Assembly (NCBI RefSeq): GCF_014534655.1
Contig: NZ_JACVVD010000002.1
Location: 558,001 to 622,000 of the forward strand
Direction of reading: 5' to 3'
DNA: 64,000 nucleotides
Origin: Paenibacillus sedimenti
GTDB lineage: Bacteria > Bacillota > Bacilli > Paenibacillales > NBRC-103111
Shown here: in pieces, positions 51,778 to 60,892 of the stretch
Layout of the letters: every line of letters starts with the position of its first letter
Numbering within the stretch: the first letter of the stretch is position 1
Position numbers and translations under genes: made by a program
The notes under the pieces: model-generated
What the model was told of the DNA's origin: nothing
The model's database searches: none
The model's input: the letters and a program-made list of their open reading frames with translations, nothing else

Positions 51778-53901
51778 TCAGTAAGTTATTTTATCGGTAG
51801 TTGTGCTGCCTAGCAGTCTCCGGTAACCGGGTAAAAATTCCTCGTAAATGTTCACCATGTATTGGGTAGTGTTGATGGAAAGATCATTGATGTCAATCTT
51901 CCACTTCTCGGTTTCGGAGCCGACTTCCCAACCGGAATCGCCTGCATCCTCCGGCTCCAATGCATAAGTCTTCTCATGGATGTGATCCCCATTCCCATCA
52001 AGAAGCTCAACGATTATTCGCCTTTTGTTCATTTCCGAGACGACGCTCAAATCTTTCTGCAGCGTGTAGTCGAAGGAAAAGCTGAACTCGAAGATTGCCC
52101 TCTTATCGTTATAGAACCAGTAAGGTCTGTCAATTTCGGTGATCTTCAGTGTATAGGGGTATAAGGCAAGCTCGTTCAAATTGTCCGCCGGCTTGTCGCT
52201 TTTATCCGGCAATCGGAACACGGTTGCCTGAAGGAAGGAGTCGGGCGTGTCCTTTGAGCCGGAGAGTTTGCCGCCGGTAACGGCCAGCCCAAGCATAAGC
52301 TTCAACCCCTTTGTATCCGCTCCTTTGGGCAGAGCTGTCCATGCCGTGAGGGATGCGTTTCCTTGGGGTATGACCCTCTGATCGGTTACTTCAACCTCAG
52401 CCGGATATACGGTTCCATCCGCCGTCATAAATTGAGCAACCCACTTGGCAACGGGGTTGTACCGCTTATCACGATTCACCGCATCTACCCGGACTGTTAT
52501 TAAATGTCCGGTGGTGCTTTCGTATGAAGTCGGTGCCGTCGCCGTATAGGCCCATTTTCCGCCTATCCCTGACATGTCGGTTTCCTTGCCTGCGTCTATT
52601 TCTTTTGCGGAAACGGCCGATTGTTTGCTCCACTCTGTCCGGTGGACGGTTTGGGTTTTACCGTCCGAAACGATGGTTTCCTGAAGCAGGATATCCCATG
52701 ACCGGACAATTTCTTCATGATCCAGATTCGCTTGCAGGAACAGCCGGATCGATTGACCTGGCTGAAGCAGCCTGAGCGAATCGGTTCGCACCGTTTGAGC
52801 TGGCCATTCTTCCGTATCGTCGGCCAGGAACGTCCCTTGAAGCTGGGGGACTGGAACCGCCGCATCGGAGACGTTGGTCAGCGTAATGGCTGCGGAAATC
52901 AGATCCCTGTCGTCCCACGGCCAACGATGTAGGGATTCCAAGGCGGCGGTGAATTTGCCTTCCGCCGCCGTGACGGTACGGGTTTCCCCGGCTTCTGTTC
53001 CTATCGCGTCTGCGGGTATCGGCAGGTATGCGGCGGGAACATGTACTTTTGCGGTATTGCCCGCTTCCGATATGGTACGTGTCAGCACCAATCCGGCGTG
53101 CGACAAATCGCTTTCGGCCGGCAAAGTAGCGGTCAGGATAAAAGAGATATCCGCTCCCGGCTCAATAGTTTGCCCTTCCGGCCTTCGGTCCGGCGCCATG
53201 GAGTATACATGGTCCTCCGAGGTCTTCAGCCAAAAGCTCCATTCCGGAAGCTCGGCAGGGATGGTATCGGAGTTCCGAAACGTTATCGTCCATGTGGCTT
53301 CATTGTTCTTGCCCGAACTTCGCCATGCAACACCGGATATGGAGCCCTGAAGACTGGCGTTTCGTGCGTTCACTTCAACCTCTTTTTCTTCATGACGGGC
53401 TGGAGCGTCAGATAGCGCCACCGAGCCGAGCGGGACAATAAGAGAATCCGAATCGAAATCCCATCGGCCTGCTTCCAGGATAAGTCCGCCGGCATCGATA
53501 CCGTTTGCCACGGTGCCGTAAAACCGGTATACCCCGACTGCCCCCGCAGGAACGATCTTACGGTCCTGATCCTCCGGAAGCAGCTTGAAGTCCAAGACGT
53601 TTCCGGAACGGGTCTTAACCACGAAGTAATATTCATCTAATAGCAAGTCCGCGCCGCCGCCATTTCGGATGATCACTTCGAACGAGCATACGGATGGTGC
53701 ATCATGTTTGAACAACCTGGTGTTGCTAACTTCCAGAACCTGCTCCGTCCCGAGCACGATACGGGGACCGCTGCTCTCTGTAACAGGAGCGGCCTCCGGT
53801 TTATCCGCTGCCGCTGCAGTCATCGGCCGAATTGAAGCCGCAACCGCTGAAAGCGCCAGAACCGCTGCCAGTCCAAGCTTGGCCCATAAAGTCCATTTCA
53901 T
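51778..53901 (-). CDS. Secreted multi-beta-sandwich protein, unknown
   Basis: The product is a 707-residue exported protein. A signal peptide (WAKLGLAAVLALSAVAA) is followed by about four similar beta-rich modules of about 150-170 residues. Each has a pattern like ATWTITFRNSDTIPAELPEW, then an L/IEPGADISF-type turn and a GL-type hydrophobic strand. The repeated plan suggests tandem Ig-like or NEAT-like sandwiches. I recognise no catalytic motif. It is the last gene of an operon with an importer and an HlyD-type adaptor. A cell-surface or extracellular binding role is inferred. Confidence 0.75.
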   Translation of the reverse strand: MKWTLWAKLGLAAVLALSAVAASIRPMTAAAADKPEAAPVTESSGPRIVLGTEQVLEVSNTRLFKHDAPSVCSFEVIIRNGGGADLLLDEYYFVVKTRSGNVLDFKLLPEDQDRKIVPAGAVGVYRFYGTVANGIDAGGLILEAGRWDFDSDSLIVPLGSVALSDAPARHEEKEVEVNARNASLQGSISGVAWRSSGKNNEATWTITFRNSDTIPAELPEWSFWLKTSEDHVYSMAPDRRPEGQTIEPGADISFILTATLPAESDLSHAGLVLTRTISEAGNTAKVHVPAAYLPIPADAIGTEAGETRTVTAAEGKFTAALESLHRWPWDDRDLISAAITLTNVSDAAVPVPQLQGTFLADDTEEWPAQTVRTDSLRLLQPGQSIRLFLQANLDHEEIVRSWDILLQETIVSDGKTQTVHRTEWSKQSAVSAKEIDAGKETDMSGIGGKWAYTATAPTSYESTTGHLITVRVDAVNRDKRYNPVAKWVAQFMTADGTVYPAEVEVTDQRVIPQGNASLTAWTALPKGADTKGLKLMLGLAVTGGKLSGSKDTPDSFLQATVFRLPDKSDKPADNLNELALYPYTLKITEIDRPYWFYNDKRAIFEFSFSFDYTLQKDLSVVSEMNKRRIIVELLDGNGDHIHEKTYALEPEDAGDSGWEVGSETEKWKIDINDLSINTTQYMVNIYEEFLPGYRRLLGSTTTDKITY

Positions 53902-53946
53902 TGCATCTCCACCTTTTTCTTCTCTCCCGGCTCTGCAGTGCCGACT

Positions 53947-55338
53947 CTATTCGTTCAAATATGTGGTAACCCGGTTTTGGATCATGCTTGCGGCATCTTT
54001 GGCGGTTTTCCCTTTAGTGAAGAACGATTGGGATTCTTCCTTCACGATCTTCATCACGTTGGGATCTCCTGCGGCAAAGCTGTCAGTTTTCTCTACGAGG
54101 TCCAGAATCGATTTCAACTGCTCCTCACTAATCGCTGCCGACGGAGATGCTCCGTTAGGTCCACTTATCTTTAATCTGCCGCTTGTGAGCTGTTCGATCG
54201 ATTGCCTCAGCTGTTTTTCCAAAGAAGCCTTGTGAACCGCAAATCCTTGCATAGCTGGCTTGGATTGGACGTTTTCCGACAGGATAAATGAAAGGAACTT
54301 CCAGGCCTCTGTTTTATTCTTCGATTTTTCATTGATTCCAAACATTAGATCGGAAGAGAACGAAATTCCCCCGCTGCTTCCTCCGTCCGATGGAGTGCTG
54401 TACACTTTTCCTTTGCCGCCGTACATCATTTGCGGCATGAACAGCATTTCCATGGGCGTTTGCATGCTCATGGTGTTAAATACGTTTTTTCCGGCATCCG
54501 ACATATCGGCCTGTTCCAGGATCAGCCCCTTGTCGTACATGTCGCCAATCTGCTCCAGCAGATCCGTAAATTCCTTCGTATCGAACGTCGCTTTTTTGCC
54601 CGCTACGTACTGACTGTACTGGCTCTGCACAATGTCCGAAATAAGATCTGTTTTGGGTTTGCCGGTCCAAACCGCCGTCGCACTTCCTCCGGCTTGGACG
54701 GCTTGCCGGCCTATGTCCAGCATTTCCTTCCATGTCCACTTGGAGTCGTCAATCTTGATGCCCTTTTCCGTAAGCAGCGGAGCGTTGCCCAAGGTTATGT
54801 TCGTCTTGAAATGGACGGGGAGAGCGTAGGTTTTCCCGCCGATTTTTACGGCATCGAATACGCCCGTATAATATCCCGATGTTTGGAAGCCGCTATCTTT
54901 TTTGATCAAATCATCCAAATTGGAGAGCAGCTTTTTGTCGGCATACTTATCGTAGGGGAGTGATTCCAAAGCAATCAGATCGGCTCCTTTGCCGGACATC
55001 AGCTCTGCATTGACGCCGGTCCGGTACTTCTCCAGGTCGGCCTCATTGGTTTTATCTCCTCCGGGTCTTTTTATATTCATCTGCTTATTTTCGCTGGCGG
55101 GGGTCGCAATATAAGCGCGGATGTCGATATCGATGTCAGGGTTTGCTTCCTCGAAAAGGCGTTCGGCCTCCTGCAGGAAGGCATCTTTCTTCAGGACGGA
55201 AACCGTCACCGTCGTTTTGCCGTTCTTTGCCGAAGGAGAGGCGTTCACTTCCGCGGGCTTGGAATCACTGCCGCATGCGGTCAAGGGCGCTGTGAGCAGT
55301 AGCGAAGATAAAACCATCGTTGTCCAATTTTTTTTCAT
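53947..55338 (-). CDS. Lipoprotein solute-binding protein
   Basis: The product is a 463-residue type-2 binding protein for carbohydrate import. The signal peptide ends in the lipobox LTAC (Cys about 22). Family segments include EAERLFEEANPDIDIDIRAY and YALPVHFKTNITLGN. ATG 55338 has AAGGAG about 9 nt upstream; ATG 55347 sits too close to that site. It serves the two permeases upstream in the operon. The ATPase is not encoded here. Confidence 0.88.
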   Translation of the reverse strand: MKKNWTTMVLSSLLLTAPLTACGSDSKPAEVNASPSAKNGKTTVTVSVLKKDAFLQEAERLFEEANPDIDIDIRAYIATPASENKQMNIKRPGGDKTNEADLEKYRTGVNAELMSGKGADLIALESLPYDKYADKKLLSNLDDLIKKDSGFQTSGYYTGVFDAVKIGGKTYALPVHFKTNITLGNAPLLTEKGIKIDDSKWTWKEMLDIGRQAVQAGGSATAVWTGKPKTDLISDIVQSQYSQYVAGKKATFDTKEFTDLLEQIGDMYDKGLILEQADMSDAGKNVFNTMSMQTPMEMLFMPQMMYGGKGKVYSTPSDGGSSGGISFSSDLMFGINEKSKNKTEAWKFLSFILSENVQSKPAMQGFAVHKASLEKQLRQSIEQLTSGRLKISGPNGASPSAAISEEQLKSILDLVEKTDSFAAGDPNVMKIVKEESQSFFTKGKTAKDAASMIQNRVTTYLNE

Positions 55339-55367
55339 CTTGATCATCTCCTTGAATATTTTGTATT

Positions 55368-56501
55368 TTAATTCAGCCGAACCAGGTCGCCATCACTAAT
55401 CGGCTCGCTCGATTCGGTAACAATCTTGTCATCCGGCATGATCGTGCCTTTCAAAACAGCGTTCGTCTCATCCGAATCCTCGGTGTGGACATACTTTTTA
55501 ACGACACGGAACTCGTTGCCGAGCGGACTCTTTGATTCTTGAATCGTAAAGATGTATTCGCCCTGTGAATCTGTCTTGACGGCTGATTTCGGCACCATCA
55601 GTCGCGGCATCCCTACTTTTTTGGTTAATTGGAATTCCGCCTGCTCGCCGCCGGTCAGCTTGGGGTCATCAATATCCAAAGTGACCTGTTTCATGTTGGA
55701 GGTATTGCCGCTCTGAGTCTGGTTTCCTCCCGAATCGGCTTTCTCGATGGCGGACACTTTGCCTTTAACGTTACGGGGTTCGGTTTCTTTGATCCGCACG
55801 TCGATGGTCTCGCCGGTTACAATGCGATTGGCGGAATCTGCGTCTACGCTAGTTTCAAGCTCCCAACCTTGAGACAGGTCGGATATTTGGACGACAGCTT
55901 TGCCTTGGGAAGCGGATAGTCCTTCGTCGGCCTGAAGGTCGGAGATCAGTCCATCGAACGGCGCAGCCAGGGAGCCCTTATCCGAAATATCTTTTTGGAT
56001 ACTAGCTATCTTGCGGGCTTGGATGGACATATCCAGCTTTAGAGATGCGATCTGCCGCTTGCTATCTTCAAGTTTGGAAGCTTCGCCCCCGATCCCGTTC
56101 AGTTTCAAAGCGTCTTGCAATTTCTCCAGATCCAGCTGCTGTTTGGCAAACCGATCTTGTTCATCGGCCAGATTCTTTGCTGCAGAGGAGGAATCAAAGA
56201 CGATTAGTTGTTGTCCTTTTTTAACGGTATCGCCTTCGTTAACCAGTACTTCCTTCACCTCCCACCCCGACTGATCGTACAGGGACACGGTTCGTTTCGG
56301 GCGGATGGTGCCTTCTCCCTCGATTTCGTAAGAAAGTTGGCTGATCTGGGGCTTTTCGACGGACACCTTCGGTATTGTCATTTGTTGATACGTATTGGAG
56401 AAAAAGGTGAGCAGGAGCAAACATCCCATAAATATGCCCGCCGCCCATCGAATTGTCTGTTTTCGTCTGGCACGGATCACTTCGTCCGCAAGCCCTATCA
56501 T
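55368..56501 (-). CDS. HlyD/RND-type membrane-fusion (adaptor) protein
   Basis: The product is a 377-residue protein with one N-terminal membrane helix. A biotinyl-lipoyl-like domain follows (LVNEGDTVKKGQQLIVFDS, about 85-105) and a matching half (KGSLAAPFDGLISDLQADEG), with a coiled coil between (about 115-185). A beta-barrel domain ends the protein. Such adaptors normally act with MacB or RND exporters; none is found nearby. Here it lies between a permease and a binding-protein gene of an importer. AAGGAGG precedes ATG 56501. Confidence 0.85.
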   Translation of the reverse strand: MIGLADEVIRARRKQTIRWAAGIFMGCLLLLTFFSNTYQQMTIPKVSVEKPQISQLSYEIEGEGTIRPKRTVSLYDQSGWEVKEVLVNEGDTVKKGQQLIVFDSSSAAKNLADEQDRFAKQQLDLEKLQDALKLNGIGGEASKLEDSKRQIASLKLDMSIQARKIASIQKDISDKGSLAAPFDGLISDLQADEGLSASQGKAVVQISDLSQGWELETSVDADSANRIVTGETIDVRIKETEPRNVKGKVSAIEKADSGGNQTQSGNTSNMKQVTLDIDDPKLTGGEQAEFQLTKKVGMPRLMVPKSAVKTDSQGEYIFTIQESKSPLGNEFRVVKKYVHTEDSDETNAVLKGTIMPDDKIVTESSEPISDGDLVRLN

Positions 56502-56520
56502 GGGTAAACCTCCTTGTAAT

Positions 56521-56611
56521 TCCCACCAAAGTGAAGCGAAGCTCTGAAGTATATTCCGGGTATTTTGGCGGGGGCCCAGAAACCAAAAACCACTACTTCA
56601 CTTTGGTGGGA
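56521..56611. repeat. 16-bp perfect inverted repeat in the intergenic region
   Basis: TCCCACCAAAGTGAAG (56521-56536) is the exact reverse complement of 56596-56611, with a 59-nt spacer. It lies between the second permease and the HlyD-type gene, just before the latter's ribosome binding site. It may be an mRNA-processing or attenuation hairpin or a remnant of a small mobile element. Confidence 0.65.
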
Positions 56612-56615
56612 TTTT

Positions 56616-57473
56616 TTAGCCTTTGATCCCCGTCAATTGAATGCCTTCAATGAGTTCGTTCTCCCCATGCAAATACAGAAACAGGATTGGGGCCATATAC
56701 AGCGACGCCGCAGCAAACGCCACACCCCGGTCGCCTTCATTAATACGGGAAAGATAAACCGACAACGGCTGCTTGAGCGTATCTTGCAAAAACAACAGCG
56801 GCTGCTCCACCATGTTCCAGTTGTCTACGAAGACAAGGATTTGCAGAGCGGCGATGCCGGGCATGGACATGGGAACAATAACGCGGGTAAAAATCGTTCC
56901 GTGCCCCGCCCCGTCGACCTTGGCGGCTTCAATGTAAGCCCAAGGGATATTGGACATAAATTGGCGCAGCAGGAAGACGCCGAATACCGAGAATATGCCG
57001 GGAAGTATGATAGCGGAATAGGTATCAAGCAGTCCCAGCACATCCATCGCGATAAAGTTGGGGACGAGCGTAACTTGGAACGGCAGCAGCATGGTGATGA
57101 TATAGAGAAAAAATAGCGCGTCTCTGCCACGGAAACGCAGCTTGGCAAAGGCATAGGCAGCCAGGGCCGCTACGATGGTTTGCCCGGCAACGATGGGAAT
57201 CGTCAGAATCACGGAGTTCCAGAACATTTCCAAAAATTGCGGCTTGTCGAGCAGGATATGCTTGAATTGGACGAGCGTAACAAAGTCCGGAATCCACTTC
57301 AAATTGGCGTAATCGCCCGCTTTGGCCTCATTTCCTATGGCGTCGTAATTGACCGCGATCTCGTTTTCCGACATGAAGGAGTTGGTAATCGTAACGGCAA
57401 AGGGCGTCAGCATAAGAAGTGCGATACAGACAAGCGCTGCTGTCAGTAAGCTTTTTTTTGCTGCGGAAAGCAT
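56616..57473 (-). CDS. ABC sugar permease, UgpE-like
   Basis: The product is a 285-residue inner-membrane permease with six hydrophobic segments. The EAA loop is PWAYIEAAKVDGAGHGTIFT near residue 180. ATG 57473 has AGGAGGTGAT about 6 nt upstream. The C-terminus (EGIQLTGIKG) fits the group. It pairs with the next permease upstream. Confidence 0.9.
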   Translation of the reverse strand: MLSAAKKSLLTAALVCIALLMLTPFAVTITNSFMSENEIAVNYDAIGNEAKAGDYANLKWIPDFVTLVQFKHILLDKPQFLEMFWNSVILTIPIVAGQTIVAALAAYAFAKLRFRGRDALFFLYIITMLLPFQVTLVPNFIAMDVLGLLDTYSAIILPGIFSVFGVFLLRQFMSNIPWAYIEAAKVDGAGHGTIFTRVIVPMSMPGIAALQILVFVDNWNMVEQPLLFLQDTLKQPLSVYLSRINEGDRGVAFAAASLYMAPILFLYLHGENELIEGIQLTGIKG

Positions 57474-57492
57474 GGGATCACCTCCTGAGAGC

Positions 57493-58401
57493 TTATTCGA
57501 TGGAATGCCGGAACCGCCTGTCTGCTTGAAATAATAGAACAACCAGTGCGATGATCCCCACCGCCATGATGTAAGCGGCTGACGTCAACTTTTGATAATC
57601 CAATGAGAGGAACATGTTGTTCATGTAATGCTGGAGCATATAGATGCTGTCATGGGGGTATTCACCCGCCATCAGGTAAGTCTCCCGGAATACCTTGAAA
57701 GAGCCGACGACAGACATGATGGTGACGAAGAACAAGGTCGGAATCAAATACCGCAGGGTAATGCCGAAAAACTGCCTGAATTTGCCCGCGCCGTCGATGC
57801 TTGCCGTTTCATAATAGTCCCGCGGAATCGTCTGAAGTCCGGCCAGCAGCAGCACGATATTATAGCCCGCATTTTTCCAAACGTACATCAGGATGATGAC
57901 AGCCCGGGCCTCACTGCTTTCCATCCAGTTGACAGGGGCATATCCCGATTCAGTGAGCAGGCTGTTCAACCACCCGTGGGTATCGAACAATACCTGCCAG
58001 AACAACACGACAGATGCTACCGGAACCACAAGCGGTAGAACAAATGCGGTTCGAAACCATCTGCGGAGCGGGAGGGAACGGTTCAACAGCACGGCAATGG
58101 CCAGGGAGACGACGAGGAGAAGCGGCACGCCGATTCCGGCGAAGTAAGCGGTATTGACGGCTGCTTTACGGAATGATTCGCTGTTCCATACCTCCCGGTA
58201 GTTGTCCGTTCCCACGAATGTGCCGTCCACCGGACTGTCCATCAGGGAATAATAGATCCCTCCGATAAACGGAATTAGGTAAAACAGAGCAAACCCGATG
58301 AGACTGGGCGCCAAAAAGAGCAGCGCGGCTGGTCCGTCCCTGTCCGGGCCGGATAACCGCCGGAAGATGGCCGACCTTTTAGGGCGCACTTGCTGAAGCA
58401 T
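57493..58401 (-). CDS. ABC sugar permease, UgpA-like
   Basis: The product is a 302-residue inner-membrane permease with six hydrophobic segments. The EAA loop is PRDYYETASIDGAGKFRQFF near residue 200. ATG 58401 has AAGGAGGG about 6 nt upstream; GTG 58407 is a poor alternative. It is the first gene of the operon and lies divergent from the OmpR-type regulator. Confidence 0.9.
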   Translation of the reverse strand: MLQQVRPKRSAIFRRLSGPDRDGPAALLFLAPSLIGFALFYLIPFIGGIYYSLMDSPVDGTFVGTDNYREVWNSESFRKAAVNTAYFAGIGVPLLLVVSLAIAVLLNRSLPLRRWFRTAFVLPLVVPVASVVLFWQVLFDTHGWLNSLLTESGYAPVNWMESSEARAVIILMYVWKNAGYNIVLLLAGLQTIPRDYYETASIDGAGKFRQFFGITLRYLIPTLFFVTIMSVVGSFKVFRETYLMAGEYPHDSIYMLQHYMNNMFLSLDYQKLTSAAYIMAVGIIALVVLLFQADRRFRHSIE

Positions 58402-58413
58402 ATACACCCTCCT

Positions 58414-58482
58414 TTCTTGTGTGATATGTCCTGCTTTCGAAAGTCAGTTTATCAGCCGTTTATGATTCTTGTGTGACAAGAA
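58414..58482. promoter_or_regulatory. Repeated operator-like motif between divergent operons
   Basis: TTCTTGTGTGA occurs at 58414-58424 and 58466-58476. The second is part of TTCTTGTGTGACAAGAA, an inverted repeat of 7 bp arms around GTG. The copies stand 52 bp apart between the importer operon and the two-component operon. They are a candidate site for the adjacent regulator. Confidence 0.45.
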
Positions 58483-58536
58483 AGAGCTTTTTTGTTTTAA
58501 TGGGGTAAGACACGGGTTGCAGGAGGGAAGGAACCT

Positions 58537-59217
58537 ATGAGAACCGTTATGGTTGTGGAGGATGAACCTCTCATGCGGGAATTGATCGCCGATTATATGA
58601 AAGACGAAGGGTTCCGGGTGGTAGAAGCGAAGAATGGGGCGGAAGCATTGGATAAGTTTGCCCAAACACCCGCGGATGCGGTCGTATTGGATGTGATGAT
58701 GCCTTATTTGGACGGATTCGGCGTATGTCAATTTCTCCGGAAAACCTCCGATGCGGTGATCGTCATCGTAACGGCGAAATCGGAGGAAACGGACAAGCTT
58801 TACGGATACGAGCTGGGCGCAGACGATTACGTCACTAAGCCGTTCAGCCCCAAAGTCCTGGTTGCGAAGGTGAAAGCGCTGCTGAAAAGAGTGGGGAACC
58901 ATGGTGAAGCCGATACTGTGATCGTTTACCGGGTGGAAGGGCTTGAAATCCGGGAGCAGTCCTATGAGCTGCTGGTTGACGGGCAGCGGGCGGACTTGAC
59001 GCCAAAGGAATTCGAATTGCTGCTGTATTTGTATAGAAACCGGAATTTCGTGCAGACCCGGGAAGCCTTGCTGAATGGAGTATGGGGTTACGAATATGAC
59101 GGGGATACCCGCAATGTGGATGCCATCATCAAACGGCTTCGCCAAAAAATGGGTCCTTATGCCGGCCTCATACACACCGTACGGGGCAACGGCTATGTGC
59201 TCAGGGTGCGGTCATGA
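58537..59217 (+). CDS. OmpR/PhoB-type response regulator
   Basis: The product is a 226-residue regulator. The receiver domain has VEDEP, VVLDVMMPYLDG (phospho-Asp about 51), TAKSEE and VTKPFSP. The C-terminal winged helix reads LTPKEFELLLYLYRNRNFV, then GDTRNVDAIIKRLRQKMG and GNGYVL. The kinase gene overlaps its end by 4 nt. It lies divergent from the importer/HlyD operon, which it is likely to control. Confidence 0.92.
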   Translation: MRTVMVVEDEPLMRELIADYMKDEGFRVVEAKNGAEALDKFAQTPADAVVLDVMMPYLDGFGVCQFLRKTSDAVIVIVTAKSEETDKLYGYELGADDYVTKPFSPKVLVAKVKALLKRVGNHGEADTVIVYRVEGLEIREQSYELLVDGQRADLTPKEFELLLYLYRNRNFVQTREALLNGVWGYEYDGDTRNVDAIIKRLRQKMGPYAGLIHTVRGNGYVLRVRS

Positions 59218-60800
59218 AGTGGCGGGGGATTTCGTTCAAGCTGTTTGCCGTCACAAGTTTGGTGTTCGTCGGTTGTCTTACAGTCATGATGCTGCTCCAG
59301 CTCACATTCTTCGAGCCCTATTACGTTCGCGATAAAACGGGCGGTTTTCTTCGGGATTTTGAACAAACCCGGCAGCGGTTTTTGAAGGAGACTCCTGACG
59401 GCACTATGGTTCCGCCTTATTTCACCAAGCTTGAGGAGCAATATTATGCGGTAACCGCCATATTGACTATTTCCAAATATGGAGATTTGCAGGTATCTGC
59501 CGGCAAGGGCATTGGCAGAGATAAAATATTCCTCCGCCTCCACATACCGCCTGGTTCGATGAACCGGGAAACGCTGCCGATTGCGCAGCCGTTCCCGAAT
59601 GTGGAGCTGGATAAGCTGGTATCCAGTCTGTATCAATGGTTCCAAAATCCGGAGAAGCGGGAAGAAGTCCTTTTGCAAAACCAAACGATTTCATTCTTCA
59701 CAGATGTAAAGCTGCCCACCGGATCCAACAGCCGCCAGTTTGTGGTCATTTCTCCGCTTAACGTAAAGAATGGGGAAGGAACAGTGATGGCCTCCGTTTC
59801 CTCCCTGCAGCCGGTCGGCGATGCGGTTTCCGCTTTCCGCGGATTTTACTCCTACTTTTATTTGTTGGCGACTGCCGGAGCATTGCTCCTTGTTCTGCTG
59901 TACTCGCGGATGATTACAAGACCCCTTCGGGCACTGAATCAAACGGCACAGCGGATGGCGAAGCTGGATTTCAGAGAAAAAAGCGGCATTCGCCGGAACG
60001 ATGAGATCGGCAGCTTGTCTGATACGCTGAACTTCCTCTCTGAGAATCTGGATCATGCGCTTCATGAACTGCACACGGCGAATGCGAAGCTTCACGAAGA
60101 CATCGAGAAGGAAAAGCGGTTGGAGCGGCTGCGCCGGGAATTCGTTGCCGGGGTCTCCCATGAGCTGAAGACGCCTATCAGTTTGATCGCCGGTTTCGCC
60201 GAAGCGCTGCAAGACAATGTGGGCGACGGCAGGAAGCGGGACCGTTACGCTGCCGTTATCCGGGAGGAGGCGTCACGGATGGCCGGCATCGTAAACGATA
60301 TGCTGGATCTGACCCAGATGGAAACGGGACAGTACCGGCTTCAGTTGAATGATTTCCGGCTTGACGATACGGTGCGCCATATAGCGGTCAAGCTTCAGGA
60401 GCATCCTCACAGCGTTGGAAAGAACATCGAACTGGACCTGCTGCCGGTCACGGTAAAGGCCGATCGGTTCCGCATCGAGCAGGTGCTCACGAATCTCCTG
60501 GGCAACGCGTTGAGGCATACCCGCGATAACGGCAGGCTTGGGATCAGGATGGAACAGCAGCCGAAGGAAATCCGGACGGTCGTCTGGAACGAAGGCGAGC
60601 AGATCCCTGAAAATGAGCTGGTTCATATCTGGGATCATTTTTACCGGGTAGAGAAGTCCAGGGAACGGGATTCCGGCGGAACGGGCATCGGTCTTGCCAT
60701 TGTCCGGCAAATTCAGCAGCTGCACGGCGGGCAGTACGCAGTTCGTAATACGGCCGGCGGTGTGGAATTCAGTTTTACGCTACCGGTCTGTGAAATCTGA
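59214..60800 (+). CDS. Sensor histidine kinase (HisKA/HAMP)
   Basis: The product is a 528-residue membrane kinase. Two membrane helices flank an extracellular sensor (about 30-210), followed by a HAMP domain (about 230-285) and the HisKA helix FVAGVSHELKTPISLIAGF with the phospho-His near 315. The ATPase domain has NLLGNALRHT (N), EIRTVVWNEGEQIPENEL (G1-like, with Asn-Glu-Gly rather than DNG), WDHFYRVEKS (F) and GGTGIGLAIV (G2). The altered G1 motif is worth noting. It partners the preceding regulator. Confidence 0.9.
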   Translation: MKWRGISFKLFAVTSLVFVGCLTVMMLLQLTFFEPYYVRDKTGGFLRDFEQTRQRFLKETPDGTMVPPYFTKLEEQYYAVTAILTISKYGDLQVSAGKGIGRDKIFLRLHIPPGSMNRETLPIAQPFPNVELDKLVSSLYQWFQNPEKREEVLLQNQTISFFTDVKLPTGSNSRQFVVISPLNVKNGEGTVMASVSSLQPVGDAVSAFRGFYSYFYLLATAGALLLVLLYSRMITRPLRALNQTAQRMAKLDFREKSGIRRNDEIGSLSDTLNFLSENLDHALHELHTANAKLHEDIEKEKRLERLRREFVAGVSHELKTPISLIAGFAEALQDNVGDGRKRDRYAAVIREEASRMAGIVNDMLDLTQMETGQYRLQLNDFRLDDTVRHIAVKLQEHPHSVGKNIELDLLPVTVKADRFRIEQVLTNLLGNALRHTRDNGRLGIRMEQQPKEIRTVVWNEGEQIPENELVHIWDHFYRVEKSRERDSGGTGIGLAIVRQIQQLHGGQYAVRNTAGGVEFSFTLPVCEI

Positions 60801-60892
60801 ACTTCCATTATTTCGACAAATTTTGCAGGAATCTTATGAGGAGAGGGCGAACTACTACTTGTTACCGGTTCACTAGCTGAAGTAAGGAGGGC

